Of a stretch of DNA of 64,000 bases, positions 52,041 through 64,000 are shown piece by piece (the first letter of the stretch is position 1; each line of letters opens with the position of its first letter). The position numbers were made by a program, and so were the translations under genes. The notes under the pieces are model-generated. The model saw nothing but the letters and a program-made list of their open reading frames with translations, was not told the DNA's origin and made no database searches. Source of the stretch: Aldrovandia affinis (Eukaryota; Chordata; Actinopteri; Notacanthiformes; Halosauridae); assembly GCA_029706075.1 (NCBI GenBank), contig JAINUG010000031.1:744001-808000 (forward strand). Reading direction: 5' to 3'.

Positions 52041-54494
52041 TATAGGATGTATAAATACCTGTTTCTATGGCAATTAAGTAATAATTGATCTGGCTGCATA
52101 ATTGTGATCATGAATGAAGAATGAAGATTTTAAATCAACCATAAACTGTAGTCCAGGCTACTCCTGTAAATGTACATAATGATTTTCATACCTAATTATT
52201 TATCCTTACCCGGCCATGCACATAATTACCTTATCAATGAGTTGCAAGTTTCAGAAGATATTTGATTACATGTTATTACCAAAATGGACTAGTTCAAATA
52301 ATCATCTTTTTTTTCAATGTGACACTTGTCTTTCTTATAGATGGCACGGCGGATGAGTAAAACATCATTTGGTGTAGTGACGTAGGCAGGAAAATAGTTA
52401 TTTCTCCATTTAATCACATAGCATTAGCAGCCATGATTGAATTTTGAGGTATCAGGTGAAATAAAATGTCACAACAATATTGACAATATGCGTAAAATGC
52501 TACATTGGATTTGGCCAGAGGATGGACATAGCACGTTTGCCTCTGAGCAGTGGGCATTGTGCACTTGTTGAAAAATGAAAAATGTCACTCAGAGCACAGA
52601 GCTAATGTGCTCTGATGTGGAGCTCTCTCAGCAGCAGTTCGCTTTTGTCCCTTGTCTTTGAAATCTCTTGCCAGAAAGTCACAGTTTGTAAGGTCTCTCC
52701 TCTTCAAAAAAAAACTGTTTAGGTGGCTGTGCGGTATGTCCTGTGGGATATAGGCTTTTCTTGTGCAGGAACGCATTGATTGAACTGAATATGTGAACAC
52801 AAATCGTCCCTTTAAAGTGGCCCTTTAAAACTGTTATTCACAAGTACAGTAGGTGTCGAGAAGGCATGGTACATAAACAATGTTTACGCAACATGTTTTT
52901 TGGGGTATAGACATTTTAACATCTTCTAACACTTACTTATTTTTCAAAATCCAAATCCATTGAATTTGTATTAGGCTCTGAATTATTGTTCATAACATAA
53001 TTTATGTATATAGTTATGTAACAAAAACAAACAGTAGGGAGATAACATAAAGCTTGTCCTGATCCGTACAACTGTAAATTAACTCTTATCTGTGAAATCT
53101 GCCTGAACGTACACTAGCCTTAATTAGCCTAATTACAGAATGAGACCCACAAGGGAGCTTCTATTTTTACATGGCAGAGCCAAACGGGTTTAAAACAATG
53201 GCTTTTTGGTTGAAACAGAATGTCTTCTGTAAATGTGTTTACAGCTTGAAAAAACGAAAGTATGTCTGGGAAAACAAAAATATGCAATGTTAATGCTAAT
53301 ACCTAATTTGAAATAAACATACAAATGATCAACAACAAAATAACATACATTGACGTTACATGTTCTTTCATGAACATGCACCATAATATCGGTTCCCTTA
53401 CAAGGATATTGATATATTGGCAGTTGTACAAGTAGAGTACCGTGTATACAGACTGGTTTCATAAGTGATAGTGCAGTACTTCAGTGACCGGTAAATCATC
53501 ACTTAAAGCTTGTTGTCTGTTTTGGTCTTTACGCTAGCCTTTCAAGCATGAAACTGTAGATTTACCTGCACTGGATAGGACAGCATAAAAACCCTGCAAA
53601 TGTAAAAATGTGAGGCTAATAAGACAATGATGAATCTATTTGGCATTTATGTCAATCCGGTGAGATAGCTAGTTAGTTAGTATGATCTTTCAATGTATCG
53701 CCACCAGGGAACTTGCTCTCAGATTTTATTTAAATGTTAATGACATAGCCCAGATATTCTAAATTATAAGGGGAGTGCACATATAAATTACCCAAGAGGG
53801 GAATGTGGGTGATTGGTAATGCTTTTATTGTATTAAAGTGAGGAAGGCGTTCAAACCACCTTGAAGACTTTTTTTAACGCCCCTGCTCATATTATTCCCC
53901 TAAATTATAATATCAAAATTATGATTTTACCTGTCAGCAGGTCAACTGTGCACAAAGCGATTGGGGGAACATCATGAAATCTATGTGTTATTTCTCACTC
54001 TAAATTAATAAGTGGATAAGCAGACCTCTCATCTTTTATTTTTTAAATACTGAGCTACAGAATGTTTTAATGCTTATGCTACAAATAATTGATTTAACTG
54101 TGTCAGGGAGATTTCCTGATAATGATGTCAAACAGTGAAGGCAAAGGATTTGGGGACAAAATAAGCATAATGCAATGGGCATATACGCATAATTCAATGG
54201 GAACCTTTACTTTTCTTCTGGTCACTTCCAATACAAACTGTTGCTCCCATGGGAAAGATGTTTGAGGGAGCGATTGTGAAAGCTGCATATGGAGTGCAAA
54301 GTATACTGGGCTCTAAGCCCATTTACATGTATTTAATGATGAAATTCATGTACATTACTGAAAGATGTAACAGCAGTGTTCCATCTGGTATTCAAACAAG
54401 TTGGTAGGCAAACCCATGGGTGTGCTTTATTATTAAGTAAGTATGGATTTCTATTCAAACCAGACTTTCCCCAGATGCATATTCTGCTTGCCTG
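52041..54494. other. Unassigned AT-rich sequence
   Basis: No gene or mobile element supported over ~2.4 kb. Confidence 0.4.
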
Positions 54495-54533
54495 CGACCT
54501 TGGGTTTCTTGAAAGGCGCATAACAAATAAAAT

Positions 54534-54534
<1 letters not shown>
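54495..54534 (+). mobile_element. LINE 3' end fragment
   Basis: GACCTTGGGTTTCTTGAAAG then GCGCATAACAAATAAAATG is the 3' terminus of a CR1/L2-like LINE, matching in its first bases the cut end of the LINE at about 30810. It leads directly into a TTA microsatellite. Confidence 0.65.

Positions 54535-54590
<56 letters not shown>
54535..54590 (+). repeat. (TTA)n microsatellite
   Basis: About 18 TTA/ATT units, evidently grown from the LINE tail. Confidence 0.95.
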
Positions 54591-54591
<1 letters not shown>

Positions 54592-54599
54592 TACTAAGA

Positions 54600-56090
54600 C
54601 ACGATAGAAGGGATTTACTAAGACTGCCACAACTGACAGAAGTATTCATTTAAATAAATAATGTAAATGAATACCGCTGCAAAATATGCTACTGCTATTT
54701 TTATGTACTGTTAATAGTCTTGCGCAGGTGGAGAGAACACCACAGAGCTGAGAACGGGGTGTTCGTGTTCTGAGAATTCTGAGCAACATAAAACCAAGAA
54801 TATTTCCAACATGTAATGTGAAAAAATATCTCACATTAAATAAAAATATCTTTGAGTCCAAAGACAGCTTACTGTTGCTAATGATAGTCATAAGCATAGG
54901 TTTTGGGGGAACGGGGGGGGACATCCCCCCCCCCCCAATATCGAGAGGAGGTAATGCCCCCACTCCAATATTATCTGACCTCTCAATCTTGTATTAAATG
55001 CACTGACGTTATCAAAGCACAATCTCCAACCCCCAAGTTTGTTTAAAACAAGTCATGCAATGGCACAATTCCACAGATGTGTTTGTTCTGTGCTTGATTT
55101 GGTTCAGATGTGCTGGTTGCAGTTTTGCCAAGTCCGCTTATAATAAGCATTCTTTTGGGCTTGTTTTTAAAATGTTGTTGCTTGTTAGGGAAAATCCTAT
55201 CCTATATACATTTATGATAACTATTTCCCCAGATGTATGGAATGACACAGTCTGTTCACTACAAGCAATTAATATCACCTGCTGTTAGAGGTAATTTGCC
55301 CTCCCTACTTTGAAAATTGCATTGCAAAATTGTGATCATGCTAACTAGCTGTGAGATTAACGAATTGGCTAGGTGTTCCACATGTTGCCAACTCTTGATT
55401 AAACTACCCTCATTCAGATCAGACTGGAAAGAATGTCAGGAAAAAGGCAGAAATCCTCATCATTGAATTTCAATTACATCTTATTGGATTTTTAAGGCTT
55501 GAATTGAGTAATTGCATGCAAAAATTGAATCTGTATTTTGCAAGTTGTAAGTAATAGTTTGTAATTTAAATTAATAATTACTACATTCAGCTTTCAAATA
55601 TTATCAAATTTGCTAACTTTTATTTGAAGTTAATTGGAAGTCATATTCAACTTCCAAAAGCATTCAAATTCAGTTTTCAAATTGAGTTCACCAAAAACGT
55701 CAGTTTTCTGAGACACATCTGGGCACTGAGCCAGGAAAATCATGGATTTAATACAACTCCCTTCTAATCAATCACGCAGGAGAACGGGTGACCACCTGAC
55801 CTCAGAAGTCTGTACAATAAGTAAGTGCCTCTGCCAGTGGCAGTGTGAAATGCTATCACAACTTGAACTGACTACAATTTCTTTGGTAACTGTGGAATTG
55901 AAATCGAATATTCAAAAGTTGAATGTAATAATGATTCAGTTAAATGACAAAGCATTAGTTTTATATTGTTAAATACAGATTCAATATGTGCATACAATTA
56001 TTCAATTCATGCTTTACAAATTCAATATGATTTAATTCAAATTCAGTTTGTGATGGCACTAATATCGATCCATACAGCTTGTCCTTCCAG
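54600..56090. other. Unassigned AT-rich sequence
   Basis: G and C homopolymers (54904-54943) resemble the ends of some fish hAT elements but no partner was found. 55480-56050 is unusually rich in TTCAATT/TTGAATT motifs, suggesting a decayed repeat of unknown type. Confidence 0.35.
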
Positions 56091-56097
56091 CTATTAA

Positions 56098-56320
56098 AGG
56101 GGCCATGTCCACAATGATGGAGCAAGACCCCACTTCTGTGGTACAGTTGTTTCCCCTGAGCAATGACACTGTAGCCCGGCGGATAGATGGAATGGCGCAT
56201 GACTTCGAAGAGCAGTTGTGTGCTCCATTGCAAGAAATTGTATTTCAGTTCAACTGGACGAGACAACGACTACCGAGTGGGTACAATTTGAAACATATAT
56301 TTCTAATAATTGGCGTGAAG
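56098..56320 (+). pseudogene. hAT transposase fragment
   Basis: It reads VVQLFPLSNDTVARRIDGMA then HDFEEQLCAPLQEIVFQFNW, and in the next frame QLDETTTTE. This is the SNDTV-x-RRI ... F-x-L-(D/N)E(S/T)T block at the start of the RNase H-like core of SCAND3/ZBED5-like hAT transposases. Only this part remains, with a frameshift just before the catalytic D. Confidence 0.72.
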
Positions 56321-56854
56321 TGTCATGTAAAATTTTTAAATCCTTACTCTGCTCTAGCCAACTGTTGAGTGATGGACGACTGAAGATGAGGTGTCAAGTA
56401 ACCATACATTCACGTACACATTATCAGGAATTTACACACCTGAATTCTAAACACTGGGGAATTCGTCCTCATACCCCACACATGCCGAATTTAAAGGATG
56501 TTCTTAGATTTGTAGATCTGCAGGAACCCCTCTTTTCACGCAGTGCTTCGAACAGTACTTGTTTTTTCTTCAAAAACAGGAGTAGCCTACATTTTTATAT
56601 CTCTATATTTACCCGTTCTTTAAGCTGTAAAATAGTTTGCTCACTTATAGCTAAGCTAGAATTTATGTATTGTTCAGCACTGCTTCATCTAACTTACCTT
56701 CTTAGCACTTTATATGCTTGTAGCATATGTTATGACGGTGTTTTACAATGCTTTTTAAAATGGTGATCATGGTGATCGTACCCCTTAAAAGTACAATAGA
56801 AATGTTCTACAACTACTGTGCCATTTTAATAATAACAATAATAGATGTATTATA

Positions 56855-56868
56855 TAATAATAATAATC

Positions 56869-56935
<67 letters not shown>

Positions 56936-56940
56936 TAATG
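56855..56940 (+). repeat. (AAT)n microsatellite
   Basis: AAT units with occasional AAC interruptions. Confidence 0.93.
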
Positions 56941-56949
56941 TAAACAATT

Positions 56950-59310
56950 ACTATTACATTACTAATAATTATTAATTAAAGATATAAAACAATAGCTTTG
57001 AGGGAATAAAACCGAATTCTAAAAGCATATGCATTACTTTGCGATTTAATTAAACCAAGTCAAAATAATTGCACTCACGCTGGCTTAAATCAAGAGGGAG
57101 TGCAACACAGGCTTATTGTGTTATAGCAGTCCTGTGGTGAGTGTATTGTGTTGAGCACCGAGGCAGGAATCTACAGCATCATCGTAAGCATCTGTTATTT
57201 GCAGTTTGTCCTCTGAGGAACCAGTGGGGAAAAATGTGGGAAAAATATATAATCTTGGATATTCTCCTCCCGTTTCCCTGACCCTAGTGCTCAATGAACA
57301 TTCCCTTGCAGGAGGTTAGCTGAACAGTGGAGCAGATAACGTGGCTCTCATCTGATTGGATCTGAGAAAATCAGTTCGCTCAGTGTGCTTGTGAAGAGCC
57401 CAACTCCAGCTGTGAGCCAGGTGCCGCAAGAAGGCTCTGGTCACTTAGTGAGCTTGAGATTATTAGCCACACTTGAGGGTGATGGAAAGCTGCAGGCTGA
57501 GTGTTCCATGGAGAGGCCAGAAAGGCAAGGAACCTAAGTAAGCCTCAAAAATATTTCCAGTTCCAAACTTAGCTCTGTTTGCAGTGTGAAATGCAGCTGG
57601 CATACTCTTTTGGACGAACAGTGGAAACATAAGGCAATGACAAAGGACTCTAACCTTGCCGATGATTTACCAGACAGAGGGACGGGCACAACAAGACAAT
57701 ATTTGTAATAATTTAGTTATATTTGAGATATTAATAATTAACCTTTTGGAAATGCATTTTTATATTCACAGACTCTTGTTATTGCGTTATTTAAACTTTC
57801 AGGACTGAAGGTTATGGATTTAGTTTTAAAGTCTGGCCACAAATCACTGATTGATTGCAGTTGATCAATACATTTCAAAGTCTGTGTTGTCTCCAGTATA
57901 TTGTAAGGCCACACCAATAACAGTGTCACCATTAGACTTTACACTGCCTTGGTATCATCAGCAATATGCAGCATGTGATCTATTGGGAGCCGGTCCAAAC
58001 ATAATACCATAATGACCAATAATACTAATATCACTCAATATGTATGTTTACCAAGTATGATTAACCCTAAACCTTTCCATGTTTGCATTAGAATTATGAA
58101 TAATTCAGTAGACCTAATACATACATATGTGATATACTGTATGTAACATATATTGCACAGTATATTTTATACAAATTTGTTGTACAGAAGTGCTAGTATT
58201 ATTTTTCAGTGGTTGCTTGGGAAGAGTACATTTATATCAGAGTAATTGGCCTGAATATCATAGTGGATGATGCCATCATCAGTAAAAAAAATTAAAACTA
58301 AAAAAGGAAAAAAATGTATGTGAGTCTCTTGAAGTCCGTGCATCACTCTTATGAAATGAAAGCAAAATGATTTATTGTTCAATAAACTCTGGTCATGGTT
58401 TTCTCAATTAACTCTATTTATCTGAATAATAGTATTTCACTCGACGTGGCTCTCCATCCCTTTTTGTCAGTGGAGTGTACATGTTCCACTGAAGCATGAC
58501 TTCTCATTTCATTCCATTTCTGCAGTAAATCAACAGGTGAAAAAGGCCGGACCACAGAAAGATTAGGCTATATATTATCTCCATTATTTCTGACTGCAAT
58601 GTAATGAAATTATTTCAGATTCATGGCTGGCAACACATTCGTCAAACATTTTTCACATATTGGTGTTATATACTGTTGTCATGGAGTTTTCAGGGAATCA
58701 TTCAAGGCAAAAGTGTGCATTGAATATGCCATAACAGGGAATAATGGTTTTGGCTCTAGACTCCTTTCTTGGGATTGTGGTTTCAAATCCTGCATTAAGT
58801 GCTATTACACAAGGCAATTTTGGCTTCTGTGAACAACATTGTATCAACAGAAACAATGAAGGTGAGTATATGGAGAAGGCAAAATACTTTGGGGAGCCTT
58901 CAACAAACAGATCGTACTTCATGGACCTGGACTTATAGGAGCACTCTCACCAAAATCCATAATTTCATGATGCACTGCTTACCGTCTTGATGTCATGTCG
59001 ATCCATCCGCATGGCGTTGTTGATACTTTTGTGTTCATGTCCAATTCCATGTGAGCTTTGAGCATCCAAATGGCAAATATAATCAGAGCCAAATGACATG
59101 TAATTCTGCCAATTACATCTGCCAAATGCCTGCAATGTAATAATTAATGTGTTCAAAATACATACCAAAATAACCCAAACTAAGTTGTATGTTTTCTGGT
59201 CATTATGATAATTAAATACAGATGAATATTGACTGTTTGACTTGGTCTTTATTTTTGATACAAAATGTTTATCCCTGGCAGCCTCTTTCAATTATCACTG
59301 GATTCTCACA
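56950..59310. other. Unassigned sequence
   Basis: No coding, RNA or repeat signal could be supported. A T-loop-like GGTTTCAAATCCTGC at about 58780-58795 lacks an A box and was not called. Confidence 0.4.
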
Positions 59311-59314
59311 CAAA

Positions 59315-60372
59315 CATCTCATAACAAACCCATCCCCAAAAAGTCACGTCCCAAAGAACACAATGACTATAGGCCTGTTGCCCTTACATCGGTACTCATG
59401 AAATCCCTGGAAAGAGTTGTGGTCCAACACATCCTGCCCTCTGTGGAGGAAAAACTAGACCCATACCAGTTCGCCTACAGAAATGGGAGGGGCACAGAGG
59501 ATGCCGTAGCCACACTCTCCCACCTGATTCTCAAACATCTGGACTGGCCAAAAACCTCTGCCAGAGCCCTCTTCATTGACTTTTCTTCTGCATTCAGCAC
59601 TATTAAACAACATTTATTACTTCAAAAAATGCAGCTGGACATTAACCCACACATCACTGGTACCACTCCTTCCTTACAAATAGAACTCAGTTGGTAAGGG
59701 CCAACAACACCTAGGCCTCCCCTGTGACCACCAGCATAGGAGCACCTCAGGGGTGTGTGAGCTCACCAGTGCTTTTTATTCTGTATACTAATGACTGCAC
59801 CACTTCAATCAAGGAACCATTACATCATCAAGTTCTCAGATGACACCGTCCTGCTAGCACTGATGAACAACAACAATAATAACATCTCTGTGTACCTGGA
59901 CAGCATGAAAAGACTGGTGCAATGGTTTGACAGGAACTCACTGGCCCTAAATGTGACAAAAACTGAGTAGGTGATCTTTAATCCCAGGGAGGTGGGTGAT
60001 CACAACCCTGCCACCATCCACAACAGAACCATAGAGCAGGTGGAATCCAACAAATACATGGGAGTACAAGTGGACCACACCCACACCACGTGGACTTTGT
60101 GTGCACCAAAGTACGGCAACATATGTGCTTTTTGAAGAGACTGAGATCCTTTGGGGCCAGCCAGGAAATATTGCATGTCTTCTACTGCTCTACCATATAG
60201 TGTTTTACTGTACTGCAGCACTGTGTGGTACAACAGAGTGACTGTTCAGACAAAAGCCAGGGTAACAAGCCTGCTGAAAAGGGCCTCTAAGGTCATTGGC
60301 AAACTAGCACACCAAGGATTCAAAGATAGCCATGCCACAAAGTCCTGCACATGGCTGAAAAGATCACGATGG
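59315..60372 (+). mobile_element. Rex1/CR1-like LINE fragment (reverse transcriptase)
   Basis: In shifting frames it encodes KPIPKKSRPKEHNDYRPVAL, SVLMKSLERVVVQHIL, LDPYQFAYRNGRGTEDAVAT, RALFIDFSSAFSTIKQHLLL (first catalytic D), GAPQGCVSSPVLF-like sequence (about 59735-59775), IKFSDDTVLLAL (catalytic DD intact) and NSLALNVTKTE followed by TAG. Weaker C-terminal motifs run to about 60350. It is truncated at both ends, and the 3' limit abuts another repeat. Confidence 0.78.
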
Positions 60373-60373
60373 A

Positions 60374-60560
60374 CCAGTGGCAATTTTAGACCCTATTTAC
60401 GGGGGCTTTAGCCCCCCTGTCTTTCATTTCAGCCCCCCTGAAAATGTTTAGTCATTCTTTTTTTTAAATTAATTTAAGCCCCTTGGGTTTTGGGCTCTCT
60501 GCATGCAAAGTCATTTTCTGTGAAAACAGACAATAAAGATATCTTATCTAATATAATCTA
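60374..60560 (+). mobile_element. Possible end of a DNA transposon
   Basis: CAGTGGCAATTTTAGACCC and repeated TTAGCCCCCCTG/CAGCCCCCCTG stretches look like one end of a fish hAT-type element directly next to the LINE. No second terminus was recognised. Confidence 0.3.
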
Positions 60561-62538
60561 ATATCATCACCCCCTGTCCAATAAACATTGTTTCAGATTT
60601 ATCTGACTTCGTTATTTTGATTATCACTTCATTTTAGATAAAGTAAGTAACATTAGTAAATCCAGTAAATCCATCCTGATTGTCCTGCATTGGAACCTGA
60701 AACTATTTGAATCTGGTCACCCTACAGATAAATCCCCCCTCACACAAGACTGTTTTGTGGATGTTCTCAATTTCACCTCAGGCAATTTGTTCAATAAATG
60801 GCCATTTTAAACGCAATCTGTATTCAGGTAAGCAGTTAAAGGTTTTTGAGTTTTGCGCTTGTAAGGAGTGGTTCAATGCACTTGAATGAGAGGGAGAGAC
60901 AGTCTCTACACCCGTCAAATTGTATAAGATAGGTGTTTAAAAAAAATAAACATATGTATGCACACTGGTTTTTGTTATGTTAAATATTAAACGGTCACTA
61001 AAATAAAATGGAGTACATAATTGGACAGCATATCACTCACTAATACCGTGAGCAATTGCGGAGGTTGGAGAGACAGAGCACATGGGAGAGGAGGGACATT
61101 TTAGCTGAGCATCACATCAATTAAACATAGTTAATACAGTTAATAAACAGGTTTTAATATCAGAGACTTAGATTGAAACGCACACTAAACTTACTCATCC
61201 CGGACAGGTAGAGTAGGCTATATCCCTTTCTTACTGAGAGAAGAAATTGATATGTGCACGTTAGTTTCAGGGTGACCAGATGAAAAACAGTCCAAATGCA
61301 GGACATTGAGGGACGAGAAAGGTGTAATAGAAAAGTATGGAAGCGATTTTTTTGCTGATTATATTGTTGAGTAGGGGTACTGATTCTATTGTTGAGCTGT
61401 GGGCAGGAGTCATATTTGCATTGTATAACCATAAAAGTTATTGCCACATGTGCACCACCATCTCTTGTCACAAAACTACCACAATAGACTAGGACACACA
61501 TTACTGCACTTCCTTCCAGGATTAGCGATACTGTCTGCGCATTGCGCTTTGACAACGAGACTAGAGCCCATAGTGAGTAGTACATTTAAGTATTCAAATC
61601 TGTCCATGGTACCTGCTGGAGATGTGCAATTGGTATACATTTCCTTAGAGAGAAAGACCGGAATACATGAGAGCGTACAAACCAATTGACGATGCAGCGA
61701 GTTGAGGGAGGAGCTAAATTCTGGCAAAGCAGTGCGCCATAGTGTGCAAGCTATAAAATATCCACTTCAGCCCAGTGGCCTGCCATCTCAAACAAGGTGT
61801 CTCCACCCCATCTGCCTCCCTCTATGGGAATTCCTGGTTCCTTTGCTCAGCAGTGTGTGTCTTGCTTGGCCTACATTCCAGCATCAGAGCAGTTTGAGGG
61901 GGGACTGCTGCTTGTGCTAGATACGTACGTCAATCCTGCAAGGCCAATATGTGCCTCTCAACAAGCCATAAGCTGAGATGTCACAGCACTTGAAATTTCA
62001 TCTTACACTTCATGGATGATGTTGTTTGCGGATAATCATCCCGATGAAGTTTAGATGGCATTCAATTACACGGAATCAAGAAGTTGTCTACAGCCCTAGC
62101 AAGTCGGAAAACATTTGACAGCACATAACCGTCGTCATTATCATCACTGTCATTTTGATTGACAGCCACAGTTCAGGTAAGATAGATTGGTTGGCGCTCA
62201 TCCAAATGCCTCGCAGATGCAAGGGTGAGAGTGTGCATCCACTTGTGTCCTGAACAGGGAAAATAAGAAGCGCCCAGTTCTGATCTGGGGCAGAAGCTTC
62301 AGCTACTGGTCAGGTTTCCTTTCTTGTTACTACTCAGCTGCCAGATTCAATGAATTAATGCTTAATTCACAGCAATAAATTCAAAGAGCTGGTTCATATC
62401 ATTGTGCTATTTCATTATTCATGTAGAAAGTTTTTTCGTACTCCTTATAAAGGATATAATTCTGATATGAAGTTCTGCCATTGGTTTTATCTGAGCTACA
62501 ATTTGAGGAATATATATTTTTTCTTGATTTGCCATTTC

Positions 62539-62540
<2 letters not shown>
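60561..62540. other. Unassigned sequence
   Basis: No gene or repeat supported. Confidence 0.4.
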
Positions 62541-62592
<52 letters not shown>

Positions 62593-62600
62593 TTTTTTTT
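62541..62600 (+). repeat. Compound microsatellite (AC)n(AT)n(T)n
   Basis: AC units to 62570, AT units to 62592, then a T run. Confidence 0.95.
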
Positions 62601-62784
62601 CCCTTCAATTTAAAAACATGGGATGAGGGCCCCCCAGATTCCACAACTGGTAAAGGGGAGTCCTGTTCAGGGGGCAGCTATCTGCCCCAGAGGGAGGGGG
62701 GAAGGAAAGCTGGGACAAGCTCAGCACAAGCACATAAAGCTTCCCTGTGGGCAAAATGAACAGGCGAGTTCCATTTCAAAGGAA

Positions 62785-62935
62785 GTAGTTCATTGCCGGC
62801 CGTGGGGTAGTGGCTGGTCCCGTAGTTACAGGTGGTACGTTCGTAAGGGAGGGTGAATTGAAGAACTAGAGGGTACAATTGGCCACCAAATTGGGAGAAA
62901 AACAGGGAAAGAATCTGAAATAAAAAAGAAAACAT
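62785..62935 (+). mobile_element. Possible SINE
   Basis: GCCGGCCGTGGGGTAGTGG (A-box-like) and GGTACGTTCGTAAGGG (B-box-like) precede a unique-looking body and a tail AAACAGGGAAAGAATCTGAA then ATAAAAAAG. Neither box is a good consensus. No target duplication was confirmed. Confidence 0.35.
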
Positions 62936-63360
62936 GGGATGCAACCACTATGAGAAATGTATCTCTGTCCCTACTGTATTCCAAACCAGCTTTCATTTTC
63001 AGCCCCGCCGTTGAGTCCGACACAAAAGGGATGAATACAAAAAGATAGAGAAAAAGTTTTTAAAGTTGCTGCGCATGGGGAAAAACTATTGATGATTGAG
63101 GCACTCATACAAAGTGAGTTTCTGACCAGTGCAGGAACTTAGGGAACCGTTAATGTGCAGAATAAGTGTGTTGAGATCATTCCCTCTCCCAGCAAGTGCC
63201 CAGTAGAAACAACAATTATTTAGTCTGGCTGCATGATGAGTGGACCCACCGTCTAAACGTTCACAACTGTTCCAACGTTTAGGAATGTGTCTGATAATAA
63301 TGTTTCTGTAATTACATATACAGACACGCTTGCAATTTATTTTAGCAAGTCATATATGTA

Positions 63361-64000
63361 CAGTCAACTCCAAAATTATTCACACTCTTGATAACGATGA
63401 GCAAAGAAGGCTTGGAATATATATTTTTCAAATAGAAACTACAAATATGTTCAGCACTGTATACACACATTTTTAAGTTTATTCAATTGTTCATATATTG
63501 GTATTCAAAGTTCCCTGATAAATTATTATTAGGATCTCATTAATGCCAGGGTGCACTCTTCTGTGAACGGATTTGACTTTTTCTTATTGAAAAGCAATGT
63601 AAATAATTGTAATAAAAATAAGCCAATTTTGACAGCTTTTTTTAATTTCTCCAAAACAACAACACATTACATTGCAAGGAAAAAGACAATGAAACTACAT
63701 TAACTACATTACATTGATGTGTTTGCCCTCAATATTTAGCCACATTTAAGGACATTTTCAGCTATATAATGAAAAAATGTCAACATATAGACTATAAAAT
63801 GGATCAGTGTTAAACTTGATACAAGTTCAAGGTGATAGGTGATAAAATGCTTATTTTACAAGTACAAAAAAAGAACATACTTTGGTTTAAAACTCAATGT
63901 ATTTCTTCCCTCTTGAATAATGATGTGTATCAGGTTTTAATTGAAATTTAATGTATTTGTCACATAATTTAATTTTCAGACAAATGTCTGTTGAACATTC
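63361..64000 (+). mobile_element. Tc1-like element, left end, possibly running off the window
   Basis: TA (63359-63360) is followed by CAGTCAACTCCAAAATTATT, the same TIR as the right end at 51585-51604. The partner end is not seen before 64000. No transposase coding was recognised. Confidence 0.5.

Noticed and set aside
54376..54597. Poly-tyrosine protein
   Set aside because: Translation of the TTA microsatellite.
54900..54960. hAT-like end with G and C runs
   Set aside because: Only homopolymer resemblance; no second terminus or 8-bp duplication.
56748..56975. Poly-asparagine protein
   Set aside because: Translation of the AAT microsatellite.
58770..58800. Possible tRNA T-loop (GGTTTCAAATCC)
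   Set aside because: No A box or acceptor stem at the right distance.
1..64000. CRISPR arrays, operons or bacterial-type genes
   Set aside because: Sequence character is entirely eukaryotic; no regularly spaced repeats with unique spacers were seen.

Overview
The window looks like a gene-poor, repeat-rich stretch of a teleost fish genome. No intact host protein-coding gene, rRNA or tRNA gene was recognised. The evidence for a fish is the mix of transposable elements (TEs) read directly from the sequence: L2/CR1-like and L1-like LINEs, Tc1/mariner elements with the TIR families common in bony fishes, Harbinger, hAT, piggyBac and P-element-like DNA transposons, and Ty3/gypsy elements of the Gmr1 type with a SCAN-related gag. 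The species cannot be fixed from this alone.

Layout. (1) 566-4880: a Tc1/IS630-like DNA transposon with ~69-bp terminal inverted repeats (TIRs) and a TA duplication. A THAP-coding P-like element, a SINE and a 5'-truncated L2 LINE have been inserted into it. (2) 7640-9980: a minus-strand gypsy gag-protease remnant, split by a piggyBac-like element (exact TTAA) and by a ~7.7-kb L1-like LINE (exact 15-bp target site duplication, TSD). The L1 itself holds a hAT MITE and a second piggyBac copy. (3) 19727-24128: three related gypsy LTRs. One is interrupted by a foreign solo LTR, which in turn carries a 435-bp miniature LTR retrotransposon (177-bp LTR, 81-bp interior, 177-bp LTR). (4) 24540-30830: a CR1/L2-like LINE split by a 4.3-kb Harbinger element with spliceable transposase and Myb-like genes. 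The Harbinger is split by an internally deleted BED-finger hAT element. (5) 33984-44583: one Gmr1-like gypsy element containing another (TSD GTGTG). The inner one contains a third gypsy fragment, a LINE fragment and half a Tc1. A solo LTR sits in the outer integrase. (6) 44584-64000: mostly unassigned AT-rich DNA with microsatellites, a hAT MITE, Tc1/mariner remnants, a hAT fragment and a Rex1/CR1-like LINE.

The elements do not form a working pathway. The window is a stratified record of insertions whose relative ages can be read from nesting, and many junctions are exact (perfect TSDs). The points most worth following are the miniature LTR element whose LTRs carry tRNA-gene-like A and B boxes, two independent gypsy elements with integrase upstream of reverse transcriptase, and the shared nnnTAnnn target pattern of four hAT insertions. 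All coding remnants seen are broken by stops, frameshifts, deletions or insertions. All identifications were made by eye from conserved motifs; no database search was run.
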